A DNA stretch of 64,000 bases from Anomaloglossus baeobatrachus (lineage: Eukaryota; Chordata; Amphibia; Anura; Aromobatidae): assembly GCF_048569485.1 (NCBI RefSeq), contig NC_134357.1, forward strand, positions 233,030,735-233,094,734, given 5' to 3'. Positions 1 through 12,670 of this stretch are shown here, piece after piece; within the stretch, counting starts at the first letter, position 1, and each line of letters starts with the position of its first letter. The position numbers and the translations under genes were made by a program. Below the pieces are notes generated by a model. It saw only the letters and a list, made by a program, of their open reading frames with translations. It was not told the origin of the DNA and made no database searches.

Positions 1-130
1 GGATCCACCTCCTGGGTCTACCCGTCCACCTGGCCCTAACAGATAGTCTGTGTGTAGGACTCATGATTATAGACATAAACCATCAAATTTTGATTTATGC
101 CATCCTAGACATTGTTTAAATGTTTACAAC

Positions 131-1334
131 TGTCGCGGGCGGAGGACGGGACGCCGCGCTCTCCCACTGCTCGGGTCCGGCCGCTGCTGCTGCCGATTCT
201 CGGTGGTGGCTCGAGCGGTGTGCCGGATCCCGGGGACTCAAGCGGCGCTCCTCGCCCGTGAGTGAAAGGGGTGTATTGGTGGTGGGGGAAGGAATTTGGT
301 TATTGTCCGTGACGCCACCCACGGTTGTGGTGATTTTTGGTAACACCACCGCTGCTCTGTATGGGGATCCCGGGAGCGGTGACAGGGAGCAGCTGAGTTG
401 TTAGTTCTCCCCTCCGTGGGTAGGGGTTGGTTGTCCCGGGGCCCAGTGATGGGGTGGAGAATGGGTGATGGCAGGCCGGGTGCGGGGCCTGGTGAGGTGC
501 AGGGTCGCGGGGGCAGCGCTGTGCCGCACGGCACGGTGGTACTCACTCAGCCTGAGACGATGACACAGTTCTTGGTAAAACACACGGCTGGAAAGACGGT
601 TCCCATGGACGGCTGCTGTTGCTTTTCCCCGGCAGTTAACGGTGACTGTCTCTTTCCCTGCACCTAGTACTTCTGTTGGTTCCAATGGGTTCCCACCGGT
701 AACCCGCTCCCCGGATTGGATATGGGCCGGAGGAGCCCCTCTTTGCCCGCAGGCGCTGGCCCTGAGAAACTGGTGCCCTGGCGGTGGTGGTGTCTCTCTC
801 ATACGGTTGGACTGTTGCCTTCAATCGGGACTTAGTTGTTTGGAAACCCGGAGGTCCCCTTCACTGACGGATTTGGCAAATTCACGGCGACTCCAAGCCT
901 TGCCGGGATCCGAAAGGCCCCTGCCAATGGTGCTGGCTTCTCCTTGTGTACCGGTCCGGTACTGCCGCGCCACCGCCCATCCACGGCCCTTACGGCAACT
1001 CCGATAGGCCACTCCTGCAGACGGTCACCGCCGTCTGCTAACCTTGCTGTCTCTGTCCGGGGCACACACCCGGACGCTCTCAGATAGTTGCTCTACTACC
1101 ACTTTACTCCTCACACTCTCACGTCCAAAAATAATCTCGTCTCTTTTGCCCCGCCTCCAGGACTGTGATCTCCTCGGTGGGCGGGGCCAACCACCTGGCC
1201 CACCCCCTGGTGTGAACATCAGCCCCTGGAGGAAGGCAACAAGGATTTTTGGGTCTAGCTTTGATGTGCCTAACCGGGGCGTAGGGTGTGGTCATGTCAT
1301 TACCGGTGACCCCTGGCTTGTCCAGGGCGTCACA
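131..1334 (-). repeat. 3' LTR of element A
   Basis: Begins TGTCGCGGGC and ends GGGCGTCACA on the plus strand, matching 6653-7791 almost throughout. It is about 65 bp longer than its partner because of one length difference in the middle. It carries an internal copy of the primer-site core (TGTCCGTGACGCCA, 304-317), about 175 bp from its outer edge. Confidence 0.92.
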
Positions 1335-2008
1335 TTCCCCTTAGCAAAATGCAGACCGTCTGCGGGCTGCCCGTCCAACACCGGTTTTATTTTTCTTTTT
1401 TTTTTTAACTGTAAAAATATAAAAATGTAAAACGGTGACAGACATACAATTAGAATAACATCTTCCCACATCGGGAGGTACTCTTACTTAAACGGTTGCA
1501 ACGGTTTCAAACGGTTACGGCTTCCGCTCTCTCCCACCCAAGCAACCTGGCCCTGATGCTGCCCCTAGCAAACAGGCAGCACCCCTTGACCCCAGTCCTG
1601 CACAAATTGCCCGAGCGGGTTCTGTCCTTTTCAGGTGACCCACGTCCATGGGGAACCCCTGAAACCCCCAGAGGATTGCCACCGGTTCCGGTGGTGGCTG
1701 GGCCCCAGCCTGCTCCACTGCGGGCCCTTCCTCCAATCTGCCTCTCCGGAGGCGGCAACGGTGGAAGCTGCAACAACACATTATTTACAGGCCACAAGTT
1801 TGTGGTTGCCTTGCAAGTTCTCAGGCATGTTCATAGAAGATTCTATGTGAATTTGTAAAGGGGGTCCCAACGGGGACCAGTTGCCGGCTACGACCGGTTG
1901 TAATCAGCAGTAGACAATCAGGTGACTTTTCACGGTTTCATTTCTCTTATCATTTTTCCATTCTTTAAAACTTTTAAACTTTAAAACACACACACTCTTC
2001 TCCCCCTT

Positions 2009-5000
2009 TTAAAGAACAGTTTCCCTGTACCTAAGTGGGGGTCTACCTAGGTTGGGACGAGTGGACCTCCGGGGTCCGGTGTCAGTGGTGACAGGCAGCG
2101 GGGGAGAGGGAACAATCAGTTCCTCTTCCCTGTCATCGTGTAGGGCAGGCGGAGGCATAGGGGAGCTGGGTACAGGTTCATCCCTGGGCACTGGCACTGG
2201 CTCACGGTTGACCGCCTCCATCACTTCTTCATCCACGGGTTGTGGGAACAGTATCACTGGAAGAATCACCGCGCCGTTCTGTGTAGGCCAGTCCGCTGGG
2301 AAGTCACCCATCACAGTGTGGATTACCTCTTTTGCCTTCTCTGCCGGTTTAGGAATCGGAACTTCAGCCGCTGCCCTCAATGCTGGTGGGCACCTCTTTA
2401 GATGGTCTCGGGAAACCGTGGCTAACGTGCCCCCTTGGTCTCGGCTGATCTGGTAGGCTTTCCCATCTTCCCATCCTGTGGGCTGTATGACATATGGGGT
2501 TTGCTCCCATTGATCATCCAGCTTGTGGGTCCTCCTCTTCCGCTTCAACACTACCTCTCCGGGCTGGAAAGGGCCAGCAGACGCCTTCTGGTTGAAGCGC
2601 CGCTCCTGTTGTTCCCGACTCCGACTCAAGTTCTTCTCCACATATTCCTGAATCTGTCGGTACTGAACCCTCCGCCGGGTGTCCCATTCAACTGTCGAAG
2701 GGAGTGTTTCTGGGGCTTCCAATCCCATTTCCAGGTCCACCGGCAGTCGGCCGGGACGAGCCCTCATCAGATATGCTGGGGTGCACTTCGTTGAGCTGGA
2801 CGGGATATTGTTGTAAATATCGACCAAGTCAGGTAGCTTCTCCGGCCACAGGTTCCGCTCTTCTAGCGGCAACGTCTTGAGGAGGCCAAGGACCAAATGG
2901 TTCATCTTCTCACACATGCCGTTGGTTTGGGCATGGTAAGGCGTGGTCCGGATCTTCTTGCAGCCGTACAGCTGACAAAACTCATGGAACACCTCCGCTT
3001 CAAAGGCTGGGCCTTGGTCAGTAAGCACCTTCTCAGGGTATCCATGTGGTCGACAGAAGTAAGCTTGGAACGCTCTAGCGGCGGTACGGCCGGTTAGGTC
3101 TTTGACCGAGACAACCACCATGAACCTTGAATAGTGATCTACTATGGTGAGAGCGGTAGGTGTACCCACTTCGGCTGGGGGTGAGCTTCACATGGTCCAG
3201 GGCGACCAGCTCCAGCGGTTGATGTGTAACGATCGGGTGTAGGGGCGCCTTCTGGCTGGCCTCGTCCTTCCTTCTCAGCGTGCACGGGCCGCACTCTCGG
3301 CACCAGGCCTCCACAGACTCCCGCATCCCGCTCCAATAGAACCGCTCCCTCAACAGCATTTCCAATTTCTTCCATCCGAAGTGTCCGGCACCATCATGGT
3401 ACGCTTGTAGAACGGTGGGCACATTAGCTTGGGGGATCACCAACTGGCGGATTTTCTCATGAGTCTTTGGGTTAATCAGCTCACGGTACAACTTCCCTTG
3501 GTGTAGATACAGCCGGGTCCGTTCTTTCCACAGGCGTTGGGCTTCAGCTGGGGCGGCAGGGTCTATTCCAGCAGCGCCCTGCTCCACCAGGGTCTTGACT
3601 AGGTGGACAGCGGGCGCCTGGTTTTGAGCTTCTTGCCACTCCTGACTGGGCAGCGGGTCCAGGTTCACCCGTTGTTGGTGGACATGTACCTTCTCAGTTG
3701 GTGGCCGGTGAAATGCAGGCAACTCGATCTCTTCGAGGTCGTCATCCTCGCACCCTTCTTCTGACAAGTGGGGCATCCGAGAGAGTGCATCAGCATTAAC
3801 GTTGACACGACCGGCCCTGTATTTGATTGTGAAGTCGTAGTTGGCTAGCCTGGCCACCCACCGCTGTTCCAACGCACCCAACTTGGCCGTGTCCAGGTGA
3901 GTCAGCGGATTGTTACCCGTGAAAGCGGTGAATTTTGCTGCGACCAAGTAATGGCGGAACCGCTTGGTGATAGCCCACACCAGCGCCAGGGGCTCAAGCT
4001 TGAAAGAGCTGTAATTTTCAGGGTTCCTTTCAGTCGGTTGGAGCCTCCGGCTAGCATAGGCAATCACTTTTTCCTTCCCATCTTGGACCTGGGACAAGAC
4101 TGCCCCCAGGCCCACATTGCTGGCATCGGTGTAGAGGATGAACGGGTGGCTGTAATCAGGATACGCTAGGATCTCCTCCCCGGTCAAGGCCGCTTTCAGC
4201 TGGTGGAAGGATTCCTCATGCCTCTCTTCCCACACCAGTGGAGCCCCGAGGGGTCTACCACCTTTAGTCTGTCCCACGAGGAGGTCTTGCATGGACTACA
4301 GCTGTCCCTGATAACCCCTGCCTCCTTCATGTTCCTCAACATGTCTTTGGCACATTGGTAGTGTGCAGGGGGAATAGGCCTGTACCTCTCTTTGATAGGG
4401 GGGGGTGCTCACCGGTGGGGATATGGTGTTGGACCCCTTTGATCTGCCCAAAGTCTAGGGGGTGTTTGCTAAAAACTCGTTCATACTCCCGTACCACCCG
4501 GTATACCCCTTTTTTGTGATGTGCAGGGGTATCGTCAGTGCCTACATGTAACTGTCTGTGCCACTCCTCTGACTCCCCTTTGGGAAGGTGAGTGCTGGCA
4601 GTCGGTGGGGAGGTTGGGGAAACTGTCTCGCGGATGGCGTGGGGATCCAGAGTGAGCAACTTAGCAAGTGTAGCATACCGGGGGAGCCTGACTTCTTCCT
4701 CCCCACAGTTCAGCACCCTCACAGGCACTCTCCCCTTCTTTACATCTACCACCCCTCGGGCGGCCATTACCGTGGGCCAGTGCTCGGAGGGCATGGGCTC
4801 TATCATGACGGGGTAGTCACGCCCCTGGGGCCCTACTGCTGCCCTACACCAAATCATCATCTCACTCCTGGGAGGCACAATCTACGGGGCAACATCCATC
4901 ACTCTCGCCCCACCAATCTCTCCCCCTGTCGAGTTCACATGTTGGCGGTACATCAAGGCTCGGATCTCACGCTGCACAGCTCTCTGTTGGCTTCCCGCCG

Positions 5001-5478
5001 CCGTGGCGGCCAGCTGCTGCAGTAGGGTCAACACATCACTCATACAGTGCTCTATCACATTGGTTCCTAGCACTATCTTAGGGTTATGGTCACTGGGTTC
5101 ATTCATTATCACAATCATACCCTGGTGGTGCAGTTCAGCTCGCCCCACGGTCATGGCCACTTGTTTGTATCCCACTTGGGTCAATGGGAGTCCATTAGCA
5201 GCGATCAGTGTTATACTAGTATCTGGGGGAGCCAGCTCGTCTGTCCCCCAATACCGTTGGTACAATGTGAATGGTATGGTGGTTACCTGTGATCCAGTGT
5301 CCAAGAGAGCCATCACCGGTATGCCGTCCACAGCCACGGGGATGATGGGCCGGGCCCCGATATACCAGTCCCGCCAGTCTGGGGGGCCATGGGGTTTTAC
5401 TCCTGAGGATTGGCCCGTGGCCCCAGGGGTTGCTCGTTTAACGGGCACTGTCGGAAGTAATGGCCAGGCTTGCTGCAC
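2009..5478 (-). pseudogene. pol part of element A (protease, RNase H, integrase)
   Basis: Read on the minus strand from the right. First comes a retropepsin-type aspartic protease segment with the motif LLDTGS. Next is the RNase H region (ILYTDASNVGLGAVL), then the integrase zinc-binding region (H-H-C-C: HDGAGHFG ... CRECGPC). After that comes the integrase catalytic core, with the D-D-E pattern visible around LTDQGPAFEAE and TTPYHAQTNGMCEK. The tail ends RRSTRPNLGRPPLRY. There is no chromodomain that I can see. The order PR-RT/RH-IN places the element in Ty3/Gypsy rather than Copia. The region is broken and is not a functional gene. Confidence 0.9.
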
Positions 5479-6437
5479 CTGTAACAGATTGGGGGTCTGT
5501 TCCGCGAATCATTAGCCCTTCTCCGCTGCATCCAGGGAACATCCTCAGGGCTGTCGGCGAGCTGTATCTTTGCTGGAGGCTGGGATCTGGTCAGAGGCTG
5601 GAGTGCGGCGAGAATCTTGGCAAGGTCTCCATCCATGCGGCGGACCTGGGCAGCCAGTTCTTCCATCGTACTGCTTGGAGCTGTAGGTACTGGAGACGCT
5701 GGTAGGGCAGGGGCCACCACGACGGGGGCCGTCTCAACTGGCCATGGGGCTTGCTCCAAGACTTCCGAAGCTGGGGGTTGCAGAGCTTTAATGGCCCGTT
5801 CCTTTAACACAGCAAAGTCTACATCAGGGTGTTCTAGGGCCCACAGCCGGAGTTGTTTGCGATCCTCGGAGGACCTCATCCCCTGCACAAATTGCTCTAC
5901 TAACATTTTGTTGCTGTCCGCCTCATTGATGGTGTCTACCCGCTTCAGTGTGCGGAGGGCGGTTTGCAGACGTAAAGCATAGTCCCGAATACTGTCCACA
6001 GGTCGTTGCTGACATTGGTAAAACTGCATCCTCAGCTCGGCTTCGGTACGGGTCTCAAAGGCAGTCTGTAGTCTCTCAAAGATGGTGGCTACAGAGGACC
6101 GGTCCCCCTCGGCCCAGGTCTCCGCCTCCTGCTCAGCCACGCCGGTTAGCTGCCCCAGCACTACCGCTGCACGTTGCTTATCAGTCAGGGGGTACAATTC
6201 TAGGAGCGGGCTAAGCTTTTTCCAGAAGACCTGCAACGCATCAGGTATCCCGTCATACTGCGGCAGCCAGGTAGCTCCGGGCACATAGGGCAAGGAGAAC
6301 GGCATCACCTGAGCGAGAGCTGGGGCCGCGGCACCCCCTGCCAGCGCGGCCGAGACCTGGGCAGGCCCATTCCCATCCACGGGTGCCACTGCGGCTGCGA
6401 CCACCGCTTCTCCAGCAGCTCCGTCGGGCGCAGACAT
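5397..6437 (-). pseudogene. gag part of element A
   Basis: Opens with an Ala/Pro-rich stretch, followed by a capsid-type retrotransposon gag region (around WLPQYDGIPDALQVFWKKL to VEQFVQGM). Near the end is a single CCHC zinc knuckle, CYRCSKPGHYFRQC, the usual RNA-binding mark of Gypsy gag. It overlaps the start of the protease segment, as gag and pol often do in this group. Part of a fossil retroelement, not a host gene. Confidence 0.9.
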
Positions 6438-6630
6438 CTTGTTTCCGTCCCCCTTAGCCTCTTTCCGGCTCCTCCTCTATCGGGGCGGGGTTTTGGCCTT
6501 CGCGCCTCCACTACTCGAGGAGACGCTCGAGCGGGAACTTTCCGCGCCAAAGATGGCGGCTTCTGAAATTTTCTGGCCGGACACCTCCGGCGATAACAAG
6601 GCGCACCTCTACCAAACGGCAGAGCGGTAA

Positions 6631-6649
6631 GATCCTGTTCGTGACGCCA
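6631..6649 (-). other. Primer-binding site of element A
   Basis: Plus strand reads ATCCTGTTCGTGACGCCA, the form of a tRNA 3' end with terminal CCA. Its complement lies 3 bp inside the right LTR, where minus-strand synthesis would start. The same 18 bases recur at the equivalent place in element B (57828-57845). I did not assign the tRNA species. Confidence 0.8.
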
Positions 6650-6652
6650 AGT

Positions 6653-7791
6653 TGTCGCGGGCGGAGGAGGGGACGCTGCGCTCTCCCACTGTTCGGGTCC
6701 GGCCGCTGCTGCTGCTGCGGCTGCCGCTGCTCGGTGGTGGCTCGAGCGGTGTGCCGGATCCCGGGGACTCGAGCGGCGCTCCTCGCCCGTGAGTGAAAGG
6801 GGTGTATTGGTGGTGGGGGAAGGAATTTGGTTATTGTCCGTGACGCCACCCATGGTTGTGGTGATTTTTGGTAACACCACCGCTGCTCTGTATGGGGATC
6901 CCGGGAGCGGTGACAGGGAGCAGCTGAGTTGTTAGTTCTCCCCTCCGTGGGTAGGGGTTGATTGTCCCGGGGCCCAGTGATGGGGTGGAGGATGGGTGAT
7001 GGCAGGCCGGGTGCGGGGCCTGGTGAGGTGCAGGGTCACGGGGGCAGCGCTGTTCCGCACGGCACGGTGGTACTCACTCAGCCTGAGACGATGACACAGT
7101 TTTACTGTCTCTTTCCCTGCACCTAGTACTTCTGTTGGTTCCAATGGGTTCCCACCGGTAACCCGCTCCCCGGCTTGGATATGGGCTGGAGGAGCCCCAC
7201 TTTGCCCGCAGGCGCTGGCCCTGAGAAACTGGTGCCCTGGCGGTGGCGGTGTCTCTCTCATACGGTTGGACTGTTGCCTTCAATCGGGACTTAGTTGTTT
7301 GGAAACCCGGAGGTCCCCTTCACTGACGGATTTGGCAAATTCACGGCGACTCCAAGCCTTGCCGGGATCCGAAAGGCCCCTGCCAATGGTGCTGGCTTCT
7401 CCTTGTGTACCGGTCCGGTACCGCCGGGCCACCGCCCGTCCACGGCCCTTACGGCAACTCCGATAGGCCACTCCTGCAGACGGTCACCGCCGTCTGCTAA
7501 CCTTGCTGTCTCTGTCCGGGACACACACCCGGACGCTCTCAGATAGTTGCTCTACTACCACTTTACTCCTCACACTCTCACATCCAAAACTAATCTCGTC
7601 TCTTTTCCCGCCTCCAGGACTGTGATCTCCTTGGTGGGCGGGGCCAACCGCCTGGCCCACCCCCTGGTGTGAACATCAGCCCCTGGAGGAAGGCAACAAG
7701 GATTTTTGGGTCTAGCTTTGATGTGCCTAACCGGGGCGTAGGGTGTAATGATGTCATTACCTGTGACCCCTGGCTTGTCCAGGGCGTCACA
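6653..7791 (-). repeat. 5' LTR of element A
   Basis: Same termini as the left LTR (TGTCGCGG ... GGGCGTCACA). It is followed by CAAC, the 4-bp target duplication that also precedes the left LTR. The internal primer-site-like motif lies near 6835-6848. Confidence 0.92.
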
Positions 7792-7822
7792 CAACCATAG
7801 TTCATGGAAATCTGTCATCTTA

Positions 7823-8392
7823 AGCTGGCTTTATACGCTACGATATCGTTACTGAATTATTGTCGGGGTCACGTTGTTTGTGACGCACATCCGGCGTCAT
7901 TAACGATATCGTAGCATGTAACAGTTATGTGCGACCTAAAACGATCACAAAAGTGGCAAAAATCGTTAGCCGCAGAGAGGTCATCCTAAAACAAAAAATC
8001 GTTTTCTAATTAGTGATGTTGTTCGTTGTTCCTGCGGCAGCAGCACACATCGCTGTGTGTGACACCGCAGGAGCAACGAACATCTCCTTACCTGCCTCCA
8101 CCGGCAATGCGGAAGGAAGGAGGTGGGCGGGATGTTACGTCCCGCTCATCTCTGCCCCTCCGCTTCTATTAGACGGCTGCCGTGTGACGTCGAGTGACGC
8201 CACACGACCCGCCCCCTTAGAAAGGAGGCATATCGCCGGCCAGAGCGACGTCGCAGGGCAGGCAAGTGCGTGTGACGGGGGTAAGCAATGTTGTGCGCGA
8301 CAGGCAGCGATTTGCTCGTGTCACACAACCTACAGGGGCGGATACGATCGCTTGCGATTTCGCTAGCGAGATCGCAGCGTGTAAAGCCCGCT
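7823..8392. mobile_element. PIF/Harbinger-like MITE, family R, copy 1
   Basis: Terminal inverted repeats (AGCTGGCTTTATACGCTACG and its counterpart GCGTGTAAAGCCCGCT) are flanked by TTA on both sides (7820-7822, 8393-8395). No coding capacity. Inside is a near-palindromic hairpin around GTTCCTGCGGCAGCA ... CCGCAGGAGCAACGAAC. Family R copies recur near 9.6, 41.3, 43.3 and 46.8 kb. The superfamily call rests on the 3-bp TWA target and is inferred. Confidence 0.75.
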
Positions 8393-9572
8393 TTACTCTT
8401 ATGTGAGAGTATTAGTACATAATAACTAGGACTGACCTCAAATATTCTATAGTACTGGACTTTGAAAAATCCCGTATTTAAATACACAGCTTAGCCCTCT
8501 TGCGTGTACCAATATATTACACCTGAAATATATAGATCACAAATTAATTGATTATTCTTTATAGGATGTACATATCTGGCCATAGCAAGAACATCTATGA
8601 TCTACAGTGAGAATGGAAAGTATTCAAACCCCTTTACATTTTTCACTCTTTGTTTCATTGCAGCCATTTGGTAAATTCAAAAAAGTTCATTTTTTTCTCA
8701 TTAATGTACACTCTGCACTAGAGATGAGCGAGCCTCTGAAGGCTCGAGTTCGGTTAGGTTCGTCGAACGGAGGCCCCGTTCGAGTTCGGTTCGACGAACC
8801 GTTCGACGAACTTGTCGAACCCCATTGAAAACAATGGGAGTCAAACACAAACACATAAAAACACATTATAAATGTACACATACAGTTAATAAACATTGCC
8901 ATTACACTTACAGGTCCCCGCGACACGTCCTGCACTCTGTTTCCCGCCGCTTTTCCTTCCGATAATCGCTGCGTCTTCCCGGTAACCAGCACTGATGATA
9001 GCACCTTCTGTGACGTCAAAAAAAGCATGTGACCAGTCACGTGTCTATTATCTCATTGGCTACAGACTGGTCACATGGCTATGACGTCATGCTAGGTCCT
9101 GTCATTGCATCTCTCCGGTACGTGGTGATCGTTCCAGCATCTCCGTATACCGGCGAAATGCTATGGCACATGGTTGGCTTCCCCGTTCTGCTTCCCCGTT
9201 CCGTTATTCACCGGCTACCACAGCCGATCAATAACGGAGATCACCGTTGCTATAGCAACCCGCCTGTCAGCGGTGATGTCACAGCTTACAGCCTGCAGCC
9301 TCTGCTCGCTCACTAACTGAGTGAATAGACTGCACGGGGAGCAGCAGCGTCTTCCTCCCATGCAGCGCTGTCTGATGTAGCAAAGCTGCATGGGTTGAAG
9401 GAGAAAGAAGTAGACCATGGATCATGGAGGGCTGACAGGGAGTAATAAACATGGAGTCTCTAAGTGTGTCTGTGTAATAGAAATAAATAAAGTATTTTTT
9501 CTCTTTGTGGGTTTTTTTTTTAACCCTTTATTGGAGATTCTTAATGGTCGGGTCAAACTTGCCTGACATTAA

Positions 9573-10098
9573 GGGGTACTTTGTGCATTGCGACATCTCT
9601 ACTGCGATATCGTCTGGGTCAAATCGAAAGTGACGCACATCCGGCGCCAGTAACGATGTCGCAACGTGTAAAGCCTATATGCACCAATAAACGATCGCAA
9701 AAGCGTCGAAAATCGGTGATCTGTGTAGTGTCGGACATTTCCATAATGTCGCACCAATAGGAGATACGATGTTGTTCCTCATTCCTGCGGCAGCACACAT
9801 CGCTGTGTGTGAAGCCGCAGGAGCGAGGAACATCTCCTTACCTGCCTCCACCGGCTATGCGGATCTCCGCCCCTCCGCTTCTATTGGCCACCTGCCGTGT
9901 GACGTCGCTGTGACGTCGCACAACCCGCCCCCTTAGGAAGGAGGCGGGTCACCAGCCAGAGCGACGTCGCAGGGCAGGTAAGTGCATGTAAAGCTGCCGT
10001 AGCGATAATGTTCGCTACGGCAGCTATCACAAGATATCGCATGTGCGACGGGGGCGGGTACTATCGCGCTAGCGATGTCGCAGCGTGAAAAGTACCCC
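9573..10098. mobile_element. PIF/Harbinger-like MITE, family R, copy 2
   Basis: Inverted ends GGGGTACTTT ... AAAGTACCCC are flanked by TAA on both sides (9570-9572, 10099-10101). The interior matches the other family R copies (CGCACATCCGGCG, the CGCTGTGTGTGA hairpin, CGCTTCTATTGG, GACGTCGC). It is nested inside the hAT, so it is the youngest of the three layers here. Confidence 0.75.
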
Positions 10099-10109
10099 TA
10101 AGAATCTCT

Positions 10110-11220
10110 GGCTTAATACTAGCTAGTAAAACAAAGCTAGTATTAACTCATGATTACCCAGCAAGCCACCTGGCTTCAGGGCTGCTGGAAGAGTTGGATA
10201 CAGCGCCAGATGATGGCGCTTCTATGAAAGCGCCATTTTCTGGGGCGGCTGCGGACTGCAATTCGCAGCAGAGGGGCCCAGAAAGCTCAGGCCAACCTGT
10301 GCTGCAGATTCCAATCCCCAGCTGCCTAGTTGTACCTGGCTGGACACAAAAATGTGGCGAAGCTCATGTCGATTTTTTTTTAATTATTTCATGAAATTTA
10401 TGAAATAATTATAAAAAAGGGCTTCCCTATTTTTTTTGTTCCCAGCCGGGTACAAATAGGCAGCTGGGGTTTGATGGCAGCCGTACCTGCCTGCTGTACC
10501 TGGCTGGCATACAAAAATATGGCGAAGCCCATGTCATTTTTTTTGGTTGGCAAAAAACTCCTGCATATAGTCCTGGATGGAGTATGCTGAGCCTTGTAGT
10601 TCTGCAGCTGCTGTCTGCTCTAGTGCATACACTAGTGAATGGAGCATTCTGAGCCTTGTCATTCTGCAGCTGCTGTCTGCTCTCCTCCATACAGACAGAC
10701 AGCAGCTGCAGAACTACAAGGCTCAGCATACTCCATCCAGGACTGTATGCAGGAGTTTTTTGCCCCCCCCAAAAAAAATTATGTGGGCTTCGCCATGTTT
10801 TTGTATGCTAACCAGGTACAGAAGGCAGCTACGGGCTGCCCCCAACCCCCAGCTGCCTATTTGTACCCGACTGGGAACCAAAAATATAGGGAAGCCCTTT
10901 TTTTTATAATTATTTGATGAATTTCATGAAATAATTAAAAAAAAAAGACGTGGGCTTCGCCCAATTTTTGTGTCCAGCCGGGTACAACTAGGCAGCTGGG
11001 GATTGGAATCCACAGCTCAGGGTGCCCAAGCTTTCTGGGCACCACTGCTGAGAATTGCAGTCTGCAGCCGCCCCAGAAAATGGCGCTTTCATAGACGCGC
11101 CATCTTCTGGCGCTGTATCCAACTCTTTTAGCTGCCCTGGTGATGGGTGGCTTTCTGGGTAATAATGGGGTTAGGGATAGCTGCATATTATCAACTGGCC
11201 CTAAGCCCGAAATTCATGGT
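10110..11220. repeat. Long palindrome (inverted repeat, arms about 0.5 kb)
   Basis: The left arm (about 10.11-10.62 kb) reappears reverse-complemented in the right arm (about 10.69-11.22 kb). Matching landmarks are AGTTGGATACAGCGCCAGA against TCTGGCGCTGTATCCAACT, and AGTATGCTGAGCCTTGTAG against CTACAAGGCTCAGCATACT. The spacer at about 10.63-10.69 kb is an extra imperfect copy of the arm tip. The short open frames here are by-products. Confidence 0.85.
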
Positions 11221-11537
11221 GTCACGCCAATATTAGACATGGCCATCATGAATTTCTAGCACAGATAAAAAAAAACACAACACACAGAAAAATATTTTTA
11301 TTAGAAATAAAACACAACACAATTAGTGACTCCATCTTTATTGAAATAAAGAACCCCCCGCCGCAGTAATCCTGGGTCAAGGGTCCCGCACCGTCCAATC
11401 CTGATCCAATATCATCTGATCGGTTTGCTGGAAAGCAAAGCGATCAGATGATGTGTCAGGTTCAAGGGCCTGAATCACACGACACAGCAGCTGATTGTAT
11501 AAACGGCTTTTATACAATCAGCTGATGCATCAGTGCA

Positions 11538-11645
11538 ATGAAAGACAGAAAGACAGACAGAAAGACAGACAGACAGACAGACAGAAAGACAGACAGACAG
11601 ACAGTGAGATAGCGAGAGAGAGAGAAAGACAGAGAGAGAGAGAAT
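11538..11645. repeat. (GACA)n/(GA)n microsatellite
   Basis: Runs of AGAC and AGAG on the plus strand inside the hAT element. Confidence 0.9.
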
Positions 11646-11782
11646 GAATGAATGCAGCCTCATTCCGTGAAGCGGCTCACAGCTGATGTCAAGCTACTCC
11701 CCTCTGTGCATAACTAAAATACAATTATAAATAAAGAATAATAATTAATTAATTTAAAATCGAAAATAAAAAAAATTCTTTA

Positions 11783-11857
11783 CCAACACAGCCGGGACTT
11801 GAACTCGTGAAGTTATGCTTCTTAGGCGACCGCTCTATCCATTCAGCCACTGGCTCC
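11783..11857 (-). pseudogene. tRNA-like sequence (degenerate)
   Basis: On the minus strand a 75-nt stretch has an A-box-like TGGCTGAATGG and a B-box-like GAGTTCAAGTC at tRNA spacing, with an anticodon-loop-like CCTAAGA between them. The acceptor and T stems pair poorly, so it is more likely a decayed tRNA or the head of a tRNA-derived SINE than a working tRNA gene. It sits inside the hAT element. Confidence 0.5.
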
Positions 11858-12395
11858 AATGAGGAACATAGGCAGATTTCGTAGTCTTGAGGTCTGCATT
11901 GCTGACTGAAGTCTGAGGTGACAGCGCGATTCTCTTCATGTGCTAGGTGGAGCGACCACAGAGCACTCGTGTTCTGTAGCAGAGCTGACAGTGTCGTGTG
12001 GATTACTTCGGACCTGGAGGGGTATTTGGGGATTTTAATAAAATGGTGAAAGAGGATGTTTTTTTTGTCTTTTATTCCAAATAAAGGATTTTTCGCTGTG
12101 TGTTTCTTTACTTTCACTTTCAGGTTGATCATGGAAGGTGTCTCGGGGAGACACCTGGCATGATTAACTCATTATTACCCAATTGCCACCGCACCAGGGC
12201 AATTGGGGATGAGCTGGGTGGAGTCCCGGGACTGTCGCATCTAATGGATGCGGCAATTCCAGGCGGCTGCCTGCTGATATTATTAGGGTGGAGGGCTCCC
12301 GATAACGTGGCGCTCTCCATCCTGACAATACCAGCCTCCAGCCGTGTGGCTTTATCCTTGCTGGTATCAAATATGGGGGGAACCGCATTTTTTTT

Positions 12396-12426
<31 letters not shown>

Positions 12427-12432
12427 TACTGC

Positions 12433-12670
12433 ACGATATAGACCCGCCCGCCAGCGGCTGTGATTGGTTGCATTGAGACAGCTGTCACTCATCGTAGGGG
12501 CGTGTCTGACTGCAACCAATCATGGGCGCCGATGTGCGGGGAAAGCACGGAATAACTGATTGAATAATGAAGCGGCAGCCATTTTCAAAAAAAGGAAAAG
12601 ACGCCGCAGATTTGTGACAGCCGTGCAGCGAGGCGCCCGTGATCGGTGAGTAGGAAAGAGAGAGGGATTG
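12433..12670. repeat. CCAAT-palindrome/splice-donor cassette, copy 1
   Basis: A near-palindrome carries GATTGGTTGC on one arm and GCAACCAATC on the other. Next come ATAATGAAGCGGCAGCCAT, GTGATCGGTGAGTA and a GA-rich tract. The same series recurs at about 17.5, 25.5 and, more diverged, 51.15 kb in different elements. Confidence 0.75.

Larger units (their letters stand above)
131..7791 (-). mobile_element. Ty3/Gypsy LTR retrotransposon fossil (element A)
   Basis: Two LTRs of about 1.14-1.20 kb (131-1334 and 6653-7791) flank a body read on the minus strand: gag, protease, RNase H and integrase, in the Ty3/Gypsy order. The LTRs begin and end TGT...ACA. A 4-bp target duplication CAAC sits at 127-130 and 7792-7795. 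A tRNA-type primer site lies just inside the right LTR, and a purine-rich tract (minus strand AAGGGGAA) just inside the left LTR. The copy is full length in layout but broken, with at least a few disabling changes. The LTRs look only a few percent apart by eye, which suggests a fairly young insertion; this was not computed. Confidence 0.93.
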
